DNA from: Acidobacteria bacterium Ga0074141
Lineage (GTDB): Bacteria > Acidobacteriota > Blastocatellia > Pyrinomonadales > Pyrinomonadaceae
Length of the DNA: 64,000 nucleotides
Assembly: GCA_001464665.1 (NCBI GenBank)
Contig: LNDP01000023.1
Span: 408,157-472,156, forward strand
Reading direction: 5' to 3'
Shown: positions 20,816-29,700 of the stretch, piece by piece
Position numbering within the stretch: the stretch's first letter is position 1
How the letters are laid out: every line of letters begins with the position of its first letter
The notes under the pieces: generated by a model
The model's input: only the letters and a program-made list of their open reading frames with translations
Databases searched by the model: none
What the model was told of the DNA's origin: nothing
Position numbers and translations under genes: made by a program

Positions 20816-21241
20816 ATGACTACACGAATTTGGATACTTCTCGCATTTGCGGTGACGCTCTTTAACCTCCCGGCGGCCGGGCAGGCGGTTGAGGATTCTT
20901 CGCGGCGGACGCTTGGTTATATTAATACGAGCGGTACGGTCGAGGATTCTTCTCGGCGGACATTGGGTTACATCGGTGATGATGGCGAGGTCGAAGACTC
21001 CTCGCGGCGGACGCTTGGCTACATACGCAAGGATGGAACCGTCGAAGACAGCTCGCGACGCACGCTCGGATATATCCGATCTGGCGGCGAGGTCGAAGAC
21101 GGCTCACGGAGAACTCTGGGGTATGTTCAAACGGACGGCACGGTCGAGGACAGTTCACGGCGGACAAAGGGGTATGCAAAAGGGATCAAACGCGAATGGG
21201 CTGCCGCGTTCTTTTTCTTCTTTTTCCGGCCGGCGGACTAA
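20816..21241 (+). CDS. Five-fold beta-flower repeat protein
   Basis: 141 residues from the ATG at 20816. A signal peptide (about 4-22, ending PAAGQ) is followed by six tandem 20-residue units with consensus VEDSSRRTLGYIxxDGT, the last one divergent (VEDSSRRTKGYAKG). The protein ends in WAAAFFFFFFRPAD, an all-aromatic strand. This matches secreted repeat proteins known from crystal structures as the five-fold beta-flower; their role is unknown. The DNA repeats with the same 60-bp period (about 20888-21175), so repeat number could change by slippage. Its stop overlaps that of the convergent epimerase gene. Confidence 0.8.
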   Translation: MTTRIWILLAFAVTLFNLPAAGQAVEDSSRRTLGYINTSGTVEDSSRRTLGYIGDDGEVEDSSRRTLGYIRKDGTVEDSSRRTLGYIRSGGEVEDGSRRTLGYVQTDGTVEDSSRRTKGYAKGIKREWAAAFFFFFFRPAD

Positions 21242-22266
21242 TTGAAAACGTCGGCTCCGAGAAATTCTTTCCTCAAGTAATTGATCGTCTCATTGAGCGT
21301 TTCCTGTGGGTCGCGTGCCGCAAAGCCGAGTTCCTCGGTGGCCTTTGAAGAATCGAGATACCAGAAATGCTCGGCCTGCTCGACCTCGCCCGGCTCCACC
21401 GGCGACGCTCGGTTCCAGTTCCTAAAAACAGAATCGACGATGCCCGCTCCGGCGACCGCAAGCTTTTTCGGGACGCGGATCCGCGGTGCTGCAACCCCGC
21501 TCAAACGCGCAAGCCGGCCGAAGAAGTCTTCAAAGGTCAGGTTCGAAGCTCCCATCAGATACCGTTCCTGATGGCGGCCTTTCTCTGCCGAACTGATCGC
21601 CGTCGCCGCAACGTCGCGAGTATCTACAAAGCTCAAGCCGCCCGATGGGCAATACGGGATCTTCCGCCCAAGGAAATCGAGCACGACCTTCGTTGAGCTC
21701 AGCCGGTCATCGCCCGGGCCGAGAAGCAGCGTCGGGTTGAGTATGACAAGCTTGCGCCCCTCGCCATCAAAATTCTCAAGCGCCGTTCGCTCTTGATAAT
21801 ACTTTGAGGAGTAATAGGCCCAGCGGGAGATGATCTCGACCGGCGGCGGGAACGATTCGTCGATCACCTGCTCATCTTCGCTGACGGCGATCGTCCCGCT
21901 CGAAGAGGCAAGCACCATCGTCTGTACGCCGGCCGCGGCCGCCGTCTCGCAAAGAATACGCGTGCCCTCGAGGTGGATCTTGTTCATCGCCGCCGCGTCG
22001 TCGTTATCACGCGAAACCTTGCCGGCAAGGTGATAGATGACGGCGACGTCCTTCACCGCCTCGCCAACCCGTTCGCGGTCCGTCACCGACCCCGCAAAAG
22101 GCTCGACGCCAGCGTCTGTCATCCACTGCGGAACGCTCGAAGCCATCACCCGAAGGTTCTTCTCACCCGCCGCTAAAAACTGCCGGACGATCTCCGCACC
22201 CAGAAACCCGGTCCCGCCGGTTATGAGTATCTTCTTACTGATTTTCTTCGAGACCCGTTTCGCCAT
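21238..22266 (-). CDS. NAD-dependent epimerase/dehydratase (extended SDR)
   Basis: 342 residues. A Lys/Arg-rich start leads into ILITGGTGFLG (Rossmann GxxGxxG). VIYHLAGKVSRDN follows, then SSSGTIAVS, and the catalytic YxxxK in YYSSKYYQE (about 158-162). The order fits extended SDRs of the dihydroflavonol-reductase or hopanoid-associated epimerase type. Substrate unknown, probably a nucleotide sugar or lipid-linked sugar. Cytoplasmic. It ends convergently with the beta-flower gene, with four bases of overlap. Confidence 0.85.
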   Translation of the reverse strand: MAKRVSKKISKKILITGGTGFLGAEIVRQFLAAGEKNLRVMASSVPQWMTDAGVEPFAGSVTDRERVGEAVKDVAVIYHLAGKVSRDNDDAAAMNKIHLEGTRILCETAAAAGVQTMVLASSSGTIAVSEDEQVIDESFPPPVEIISRWAYYSSKYYQERTALENFDGEGRKLVILNPTLLLGPGDDRLSSTKVVLDFLGRKIPYCPSGGLSFVDTRDVAATAISSAEKGRHQERYLMGASNLTFEDFFGRLARLSGVAAPRIRVPKKLAVAGAGIVDSVFRNWNRASPVEPGEVEQAEHFWYLDSSKATEELGFAARDPQETLNETINYLRKEFLGADVFN

Positions 22267-22278
22267 ACTGATTCGTTA

Positions 22279-22736
22279 AACGCAGAGACCGCTGAGTTCG
22301 CAGAGTGTTTCAAAAATTGTTCACCACCCGCCTTATGCCATCTTTAAGAAGTTTGACATTGAAGTTGATAAGCAGACCAAGCCGCTTGTCACTCATCCGG
22401 AGATACGAAAGCAATTGAGCCTCATGCACCGGCATCAATCGTTCGATCGCCTTGAGCTCAATGATGACAACGTTCTCGACCAATAGATCAATTCGGTAGC
22501 CCGAACTTAGCCGAACGCCGTCATAGATGATCGGCATTGAGACCTCCGATTCGACCTTCAGTCCGCTCTTCACAAGCTCATGGATCAAGCATACCTGATA
22601 AGCCCCTTCGAGCATTCCCGGCCCCAATGCCCGATGAACCTTGATAGCGCATTCGATTACCTTCCCGCTGATCTCGTTCAGTTCATCACGACCATCTGTC
22701 ATAAAAACTCTCCGCGATCGCTGCGGTCTCTGCGTT
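22279..22736. mobile_element. Candidate small mobile unit: GxxExxY gene between inverted repeats
   Basis: AACGCAGAGACCGC (22279-22292) is the exact reverse complement of 22723-22736. The similarity extends inward as imperfect arms to roughly 32 bp each. The 458-bp unit contains only the GxxExxY gene. A third, looser copy of the same words (CTCCGCGACCCCTGCGTTCTTCGCG) follows at about 22787-22811. No target-site duplication was identified, so mobility is inferred from structure. Confidence 0.45.
22310..22702 (-). CDS. GxxExxY protein (PD-(D/E)xK-like)
   Basis: 130 residues, the usual family length. The name-giving motif appears as GMLEGAY (residues 29-35). Nuclease-like residues follow: an Asp in YRIDLLV and ELK in VVIIELKAIERL, which fit the D...ExK core of PD-(D/E)xK enzymes (PDDEXK_3). 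The end LINFNVKLLKDGIRR is also typical. Function is not established; nuclease activity is inference from the fold. It is bracketed by inverted repeats with 14-bp perfect ends, as if the gene and its flanks move together. Confidence 0.85.
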   Translation of the reverse strand: MTDGRDELNEISGKVIECAIKVHRALGPGMLEGAYQVCLIHELVKSGLKVESEVSMPIIYDGVRLSSGYRIDLLVENVVIIELKAIERLMPVHEAQLLSYLRMSDKRLGLLINFNVKLLKDGIRRVVNNF

Positions 22737-22824
22737 GAAACTACCTTGGCTGATTCGAGGCCAAGTTCTTTCCGTCAGAAAACCTCCGCGACCCCTGCGT
22801 TCTTCGCGTTTAAAACTGCCCTCG

Positions 22825-25644
22825 TTAATTCAGCTTTACCGGGTCGCCGAAGCCGAGTTCCTTAAGCCGCGGCATCTGCGTTGCGGCGTCGCCGACGACC
22901 AGCCAATACATACGCCCGCTGTTGAGATACTTGCCCGAAAGCTCGCGGATGCGCTCGACCGTCATATCGCGGACGATCTGCTCTCGCTGCTTTACGTAAT
23001 CCGGACGAAGCCCGTATTTGCTGATATTCTCCAGCAGATTGAGCTTTGCACCGGACGTCTCAAATGCTCGCGCGTTGCTCTTGATGAGAAAGCTCTTCGT
23101 CGTCGCGAGGTCATTTGCTGAGTAGTTCTTTGGGTAATCGTCGATGATGCTCTTAACGAGCTGTGCGGCCTCGAGCGTTACATTTGCCCGGACGCCGCTT
23201 GAGATAACAAACGGCCCCGGCACGGTCGTTCCCGAAAAGCCTGAGTTTATTCCGTACGTGTAGCCCTTGCCCTCGCGGAGCTCCTGCGTAAGCTGCGAGG
23301 CAAAGCCGCCGCCGCCGAGAATGTAGTTCATCACGATCGCGGGGTAGTAGTCATTATCGGTCGCGGCGAGTGCCGGATAGCCGAAGCGAAAGACCGACTG
23401 CACCGCACCGGGAACGTCGTAGAAATAGATCTTAGATTCTGCCGGCGGAGCAGGCGTCTTGACGGTCGGGATCGTCACCGGTTTCGCTTTCCATTTCGAA
23501 TTGAGCCCGGCGAGCGACTTGACGGTCCGGGCCTTGTCGATGTCGCCGACCACATGCATCCGCGCGACCGAAGGCGAAAGGTTCTTCGCGTAATAAGCTT
23601 TCAGGTCATCGAGCGTTATCGCATTAACGGTCTCGGCCGTGCCGAGCGTGCTCCGCGAGCGAATATTCTCTTTGCCGTAAACCAGCTCATTGAAACGAAG
23701 CTGTGCGATGGCGTTCGGGTTCGCCTGTATCTGGCGGATCTGGGCTATGGTGCTCTGCTTGATCAGGTCAAACTCCTTCGCATCCCATCGCGGTTCGAGC
23801 AGGATCTCCTCGACCAGGGCGAGCGTCGCTTCGTGGTTACGAGCGAGAGTGTTGACGGAGATGGTCACGTCTTCCGACCCGGCCGAGACGTTTATCGAGG
23901 CACCAAGCTGCTCGATCGCATCTTCAAGTTCGGCGGGTGTCTTCTTAGCGGTCCCTTGCGTCATCAGTCGGGCCATAAGGTTCGCAACGCCGACCTTGTT
24001 TATGTCTTCCATCAAAAGGCCGCCATCGATGACGATCTCGTACTGCACGAGCGGCACTTCACTGTTGCCGATACCATAAACGCGCATTCCATTGCTGAGT
24101 TTCTGCTCCCAAACGGTTGGCGTCTTGACCTGTGGTTCGGCACCGTAGGGCGGCTCGACCGAGCGGTCAAAGGTCGAAGGCGTTTTCTCATACTCGGCCT
24201 CGACATTCGGGTCAACCTCGGTCTCCGCTCCCTGTACGATCGGCTCCTCGGCGACCTCAGCCCGCTTTGAACCCGAAAGCGCGAGCTCGGCCTTGCCCTT
24301 CGGAACGAACGACGTCGCAACGAAGTTCTTGCCCTTGATGTACTTTTCGTAAACGCGTTTGACGTCGGCAGTCGAGACGGCAAGAATGGCGTCGATCTCT
24401 TTCGCGGCAAAGCCAGGATCATTGGCAAAGATGTTGCCCTGTGCAAGCTGCGCACTCTTGCCGAGCACGCTCGAGAGCGAGTTGTAGAACTGGGTTTCCT
24501 GCCCGGCCTTGATGCGGGCAAGGTCCCGTTCCGAAATGCCTTCCTTCTCAAATTTCGCAAAGGCTTCGGCAATTGCTGCGGCCACATCATCGAGTTTTTT
24601 ATCAGCAAACGCCCGAACCTCAAGCTGCGCTTGCCCGGCGAGTTCCGATTCGTATGTAAACATAGCGACACCCGGAGCCAGCTTCTTTTCCTCGACCAAG
24701 ACCTGGTAAAAAGGCGCCTTTTTGCCGCGTGTCAGGTAAGTTGCCAAAACACTTAGAGGATAAGAATCGGGATGATATTGCTCGACCGTCGGCCACGCCA
24801 TTGTGAGTTCCGGCAAGCGGGCGAAATTGTCCTCGTGAAAGAACTTGACCGTTTCCTTGACTACGCCCGGCCGCTTCTCAAGCGGCGTAATGTCCTCGCC
24901 GCGTTTGATCTCGCCAAAGTATTTCTCTACCCACTTCTTCGCCTGAACGGGATCGAAATCGCCGGCAACCGTCAGCGTTACGTTGTTCGGCACGTACCAG
25001 CGGCGGAAAAACTCCTTAACATCGTCGAGCGTAGCGGCCTGCAGGTCGTCAAGCGAGCCGATGACCTGCCAGTTGTAGGGATGATCGGCCGGGTAGAGAG
25101 CTTTGTCGATCACATATTGCCCGTGGCCGTAAGGGACGTTATCGACGCCCTGCCGCTTTTCGTTCTTAACGACCTGCTTTTCCTTTTCGAGCACCGGCAC
25201 GGTCACCGTATTGATGAACCAGCCGAGCTTATCGGCCTCGGCCCAGAGCATTTTCTCAAGAGCATCGTTCGGTACCGTCTGCAGATAATTCGTCCGGTCG
25301 CGACTGGTCGAACCATTCGCACCCGAACCGCCGATCCTCGCCGAGAGCTTATCAAGCCCGCCCTTGCCGAGATTTTCCGATTCAAGGAACAGAAGATGCT
25401 CGAACATATGAGCAAAGCCCGTCCGGCCGGCTTTTTCTCGAGCCGAACCGACGTGGGCCGTAAGGTTCACGGCAACCACCGGGTCGGACCGGTCGATGTG
25501 AAAGACCACATCAAGCCCATTCGGCAGCGTGAACTTCTGATAGTCGATCTTAAAGGACGGTTTAGCGTCCGCACGCTGGGCTGCGACCGGCATCGCTGTA
25601 AGCGAAACAAAAAGCGAAAGGATAAATGCTACTGCAGTTCTCAT
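22825..25644 (-). CDS. M16 family zinc metallopeptidase (two-domain)
   Basis: 939 residues with a signal peptide (about 3-22, ending VAAQ). The inverted zinc motif HxxEH is intact (HMFEHLLFLES, about 84-94), with the distal Glu in KEKQVVKNEKRQG. The second half, after a Pro-rich linker near 500, lacks the metal motif but keeps the FRFGY...REGKGYTYG substrate clamp, as in pitrilysin or processing-peptidase-like M16 proteins. The enzyme probably degrades peptides in the periplasm. The whole architecture is contained in one chain. Confidence 0.93.
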   Translation of the reverse strand: MRTAVAFILSLFVSLTAMPVAAQRADAKPSFKIDYQKFTLPNGLDVVFHIDRSDPVVAVNLTAHVGSAREKAGRTGFAHMFEHLLFLESENLGKGGLDKLSARIGGSGANGSTSRDRTNYLQTVPNDALEKMLWAEADKLGWFINTVTVPVLEKEKQVVKNEKRQGVDNVPYGHGQYVIDKALYPADHPYNWQVIGSLDDLQAATLDDVKEFFRRWYVPNNVTLTVAGDFDPVQAKKWVEKYFGEIKRGEDITPLEKRPGVVKETVKFFHEDNFARLPELTMAWPTVEQYHPDSYPLSVLATYLTRGKKAPFYQVLVEEKKLAPGVAMFTYESELAGQAQLEVRAFADKKLDDVAAAIAEAFAKFEKEGISERDLARIKAGQETQFYNSLSSVLGKSAQLAQGNIFANDPGFAAKEIDAILAVSTADVKRVYEKYIKGKNFVATSFVPKGKAELALSGSKRAEVAEEPIVQGAETEVDPNVEAEYEKTPSTFDRSVEPPYGAEPQVKTPTVWEQKLSNGMRVYGIGNSEVPLVQYEIVIDGGLLMEDINKVGVANLMARLMTQGTAKKTPAELEDAIEQLGASINVSAGSEDVTISVNTLARNHEATLALVEEILLEPRWDAKEFDLIKQSTIAQIRQIQANPNAIAQLRFNELVYGKENIRSRSTLGTAETVNAITLDDLKAYYAKNLSPSVARMHVVGDIDKARTVKSLAGLNSKWKAKPVTIPTVKTPAPPAESKIYFYDVPGAVQSVFRFGYPALAATDNDYYPAIVMNYILGGGGFASQLTQELREGKGYTYGINSGFSGTTVPGPFVISSGVRANVTLEAAQLVKSIIDDYPKNYSANDLATTKSFLIKSNARAFETSGAKLNLLENISKYGLRPDYVKQREQIVRDMTVERIRELSGKYLNSGRMYWLVVGDAATQMPRLKELGFGDPVKLN

Positions 25645-25738
25645 AATTTTTTACCTTTATAGGGTTTCCCGTTCAATACGCAATTCGACGTACGCAGGTT
25701 TTCGAATCCGCCGAGCGTTCAGTACAGAGCCGTTTGAC

Positions 25739-26122
25739 CTAAAGAACCGGTACCGAATATTTCTTGATTTCGGGATCGACGGTTACGATCGTCAGCACTC
25801 GAGCCATTGCCTGCGAAACAAGCATTCTGTCGAACGGATCACGATGGTGAAACGGTAAGCCAACCAAAAATCGAGCATCATTCTCATCGAACGGCAAACT
25901 CTGGATTCCGTGAGTTTTTCGCTGAGCGGGGATAAATCGATCCGGGGCCTGCGGCAATGGTAGTTTGCCGAGTTCATACTTGATCACGATCTCCCAAAAA
26001 GATCCGACGCTTAGGAATACATCATTGTTTGGTTCATCAATTGCCTCACGAGCCGCGGTAGAAAGCTTTGTATCGCCCGCAACGTACCAAAGAAAAATGT
26101 GGGTATCCAGAAGCAAATGCAT
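25739..26122 (-). CDS. PIN-domain toxin (VapC-like)
   Basis: 127 residues. It begins LLLDTHIFLWYV, a PIN strand with the first catalytic Asp. The central Glu lies in SFWEIVIKYELGKL and the third acidic site in HHRDPFDRMLV. These residues bind Mg2+ in PIN ribonucleases that typically cut tRNA or rRNA. Its start overlaps the antitoxin stop by one base, the usual order with antitoxin first. It is likely held inactive by the protein encoded just upstream. Confidence 0.88.
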   Translation of the reverse strand: MHLLLDTHIFLWYVAGDTKLSTAAREAIDEPNNDVFLSVGSFWEIVIKYELGKLPLPQAPDRFIPAQRKTHGIQSLPFDENDARFLVGLPFHHRDPFDRMLVSQAMARVLTIVTVDPEIKKYSVPVL

Positions 26123-26358
26123 TAGTTGTAGAATTCCTCAAGGATGTCATCCGGCAATGGAGCATCGAAATCGTCCGGAACGACAAAGAGGCCTTTTGCC
26201 AGGCCGAACGGCCGCCGGGCCTTTGGTGCTTTCTCCGTATTCTCATCGAGGACCGTAACGATCACCTCGACCTCTTCACCCTGGCGGATCGATTCGGGGA
26301 CCTCGTCTTTCCACGTCAGGACGCCGTTATTAAGTTTTGCTTTAAAAGTTTGAAGCAT
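26122..26358 (-). CDS. DUF2281/VapB-like antitoxin
   Basis: 78 residues. The N-terminal half (FKAKLNNGVLTWKDEVPESIRQGEEVEV) resembles an AbrB-like beta domain. The C-terminus PFGLAKGLFVVPDDFDAPLPDDI is the signature tail found in antitoxins paired with PIN toxins, which plugs the toxin active site. A clear GGAGG lies just before the ATG. Co-transcribed with the PIN gene (one-base overlap). Confidence 0.82.
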   Translation of the reverse strand: MLQTFKAKLNNGVLTWKDEVPESIRQGEEVEVIVTVLDENTEKAPKARRPFGLAKGLFVVPDDFDAPLPDDILEEFYN

Positions 26359-26533
26359 TGGCTACCTCCGTCCAACATCTTACAACAGAAATTTTCCGTG
26401 TCCTGCCCGCGGTCGATTCAGAAGCCAAACGAAAAATATTTGATCTTCGATGATAGTTTTTTCCTGAACGCTCCGCATTCTCTATCGGATGGCAACTTTG
26501 ACATCCGAGATTGATAACTAAGGAGAAATAATT

Positions 26534-26653
26534 ATGAAGAACACTGTAAATCGAATGAAGAACGCTATGGGTTTCACCCTTATTGAACTGCTTGTTGTTT
26601 CGGCAAGCGTTCCGGTTCTTATCGCCCTGCTTTTGCCCGCGATCCAGAAATAG
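26534..26653 (+). CDS. 39-residue prepilin-like peptide
   Basis: The frame reads [12 protein letters not shown], then [20 protein letters not shown] and LLPAIQK before TAG. This is a complete class III signal (G-F-T-L-I-E, with Glu5 kept) and hydrophobic helix of a type IV pilin or pseudopilin, but the globular domain is missing. A perfect AAGGAG lies nine bases before the ATG, so translation is likely. The sequence after the stop shows no continuation in other frames. It may be a minimal pilin peptide or the stump of a decayed gene. Confidence 0.6.
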   Translation: MKNTVNRMKNAMGFTLIELLVVSASVPVLIALLLPAIQK

Positions 26654-26717
26654 TTCGCGGAAATAAAGCCCTACTGGAGGACGTGGATGTACGGGAAAGT
26701 GCATCCGCGTCCCTTTC

Positions 26718-29700
26718 TTATTCATCTATCACCGGTTCCTGTTTCCGGGCCTTTCTGCGCTCGGCTTTCCAGGCCTTTCTTACCGCCGCAACGTCGAATT
26801 TATCCCGCTTGCCGTCGCGCATATTCTCTACCTCATGCTGCACACGGGCGGCGATCAGGCGATACGCCTCCGTATTTGGCACGCCTTCCGTCATGTCCCG
26901 AAGCTCCTCATAAGATAGAAACGCCCCTATCTTCGCACCGACCTTTGCCCCGATGCTGTCGCGCTTCGGGATGGTCATTCCTTTCGGATATGCGTCGAAC
27001 GTCCCCCAAAGATATATCGGCAAAATACCGATCTTTTGGTTGAGCGCCAAGTAACCGATCACCGGCTTAAACTCCGCGATCTCGCCAGTCAGGCTTCGCG
27101 TGCCCTCGGGGAAGATCAGGGCGTTGTAGCCCTCGTGTAAGATGCGGGTGACGTGGCGGAGCGATTGCCGCAAACTTCCCGTCCGCTCTATCGGCACGAG
27201 CGTCGTAAAGTTGTTCATGTAGGCCCGCTTGTATTTCGTATCAAACCAATAGTCCGCCGCTGCGACCGCAACGGTCTGCTCCGCAACGTCCTTGCCCAGT
27301 GCCCGCTTTACGAGGCCGGTGTCGATGTGCGAGGCATGGTTCGGGGCGACGATAAAATTCACGTGGGCCGGCACATTGCCCTGGCCCTCGATGCCCGTAT
27401 CGAGCACCTTGGTGTAAAGCGTTTCCTGCGCGAGGTCAACGGCGGCGTTTCCGATCCGGCGAACGAGCGAAGGTATGTGGATCTCCTCTTCGTCCCGCTT
27501 TTCCTCGACCTTCGGCTCATCGGCCAGCCGTTTTGATTTATCGACCCGCTGAACGGCCGTCAGCAGTTCGCGGACCGTCTGCACCTCGTTCAGAGTATCG
27601 GGCGAGAGCACGCGTCCGCCGGCGTCCTCAACCGCGGCTTGCAGCTCGACGAACATCAGCGAATCGAACCCGAGATCTGCAAGCTTGTCCTCGACCGCAA
27701 CGTCCGAGAGCGGTCGGCTCGAAACGGTCGCGACGACCTTGCGGATCCAAAGCATATTATCGTCGCCCTTTGCATCGACCACGGCTTTGGTCTTTTTGCG
27801 GTCGCGTTCTTCGAGTCCGACAAGCATCGCGACGACCTCGGGCCGCTTTACCTTTCGTGTCGCCGTCCGCGGCAGTTCGAAAGGCGTCACATGCATTACC
27901 TTTATCCGCTTGAAGAACGGGAGCCCGGCCGCGACCTCGCGGAAATGCTCTTCTATCCGCTTGTTCACTTCCGTTCGCGAGCGGGCAATGTCGTGCTCAT
28001 AATCCGGAACGACGAGTGCCGCGATCTTCTCGCCGCCGTCGCTATCCGCAAGCCCGACGACGCTCATTTCCTTTATGAATCCTGACTTAGAGTAAAGCTC
28101 TTCGATCTCGTCGGGATAGATATTCTTGCCGTTCGAATCGATAATGATGTCCTTCGAACGGCCGACGATGTAGAGGTTTCCGTCCTCGTCGATCCGGCCG
28201 AGATCGCCGGTCCGCAGCCAGCGGTCGTGAAGCACGGCCTCGGTCGCTTCGTCGTTATTAAAATAGCCGAGCATCACATTCTGTCCGCGGCCGAGCACTT
28301 CGCCAACGCCGTTATCGTCCGGATTTTCGATCTTGACCTCGACCCCCGGCAGCGGCTTGCCGACGCTTCCCCGAAGCAGTTTATTGCCCGGACGTGCGAC
28401 CGTAAGCACCGGTGAAGACTCCGTCAGCCCGTAGCCCTCGAGCACCGTAAACCCAAGCCCGTGAAGGTCTTTCTGCACCTTCTCGCTCAGGGCAGATCCG
28501 CCCGAGATCATATACCGCATCTTTCCGCCCATGCCTTGATGGATCGGGAAAAAGACGATCGGGCCAAGGTTGAACGGCGTGTTGTCGCGGATCCAGGCGT
28601 TGAATTCGATCATCGAGTCCGCCGCGTCCGCGATCCAGTCGCCGCGTTCGCGAAGCCGCGTTTTTATGCGGCGATGGAGCATTTCCCAGAGTGCCGGAAC
28701 GCCGACCATTCCGGTTACGTGGCCCTTTTCGATCGCCCGCGAAAGCTCTTCGGCGGTTAGGTCATCAAGATATGTGATCTGCGTGCCGTTAGAAAATGGC
28801 GTGAGAAAACCGGCTGAGAACTCGAACGTATGGTGCATCGGCAGGACCGAGAGAACGCCGTCCGTGATGTCCATATCGAGCACGCTCGAGAGCATCGAGA
28901 CCATGTTCGTGAAATTCTTGTGCGAGAGCATCACGGCCTTGGGCTTGCCGGTCGTGCCGGAAGTAAAGATCAACGACGCGACCGCATTGCCGAGCACTTT
29001 AGGAGGCAGCAGTGCGAGCCGCTTCGCTTCCTCAAGCTCATCCGGCATCTCAAAGACCTCGCCAAATTCCCAGACGTTAAAGCTACCCTCCTTACGAAGG
29101 AGGGGTGTCGGCGTTTCGCCGACGGGGTGGTTCTCTTTTGCTTTACCGCTGAGCGCTTTCTCCAACGCACTCTTCAAATCCGGGTTCTCATTCGCCAACC
29201 TCGGTGAGATAACTATCGCCGAAACTTCGCCCGCCTTTGCAAAATTAATGATCTCATCGACCGAGCTCGCCGGATCGATCGGGACGGCGGTCGCCCCCGC
29301 CTTGAGAATGCCGAAATAGGTCATTCCCCACTCGGGCATATTGTGCGAGAAAAGTATGACGCGATCGCCCGGCTTGATGCCCTTATCGGCAAGAAAACCG
29401 GCGGCACGGAGCGTCAACTCCCGGACGTCCTCGAATGTGTATTGCTCTTTGCGGCCATTTCGCTCGATCCGCATCGCGACGCGGGTCGGGAACCGCTTGG
29501 TCGACGTATCGAAAAGATCGAGCAGGTCCTTGTAGGTATGCGACCGCCGCTCCTGCGTCTTGAGCTCTTCTTCAAGCGTCGGCAGGACCCATTTTTTCAT
29601 CCCGGGGAAATGGACATTGAGCCAGTAATCGTACCAATCAAGCTTTTCCGGGTACCACGGCAAGAGGTGCTTCTCTTTTTCTTTGACGACCGCCATCAAC

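Noticed and set aside
20888-21175. CRISPR or satellite array
   Set aside because: The 60-bp repeats are in frame and encode the beta-flower units after a signal peptide.
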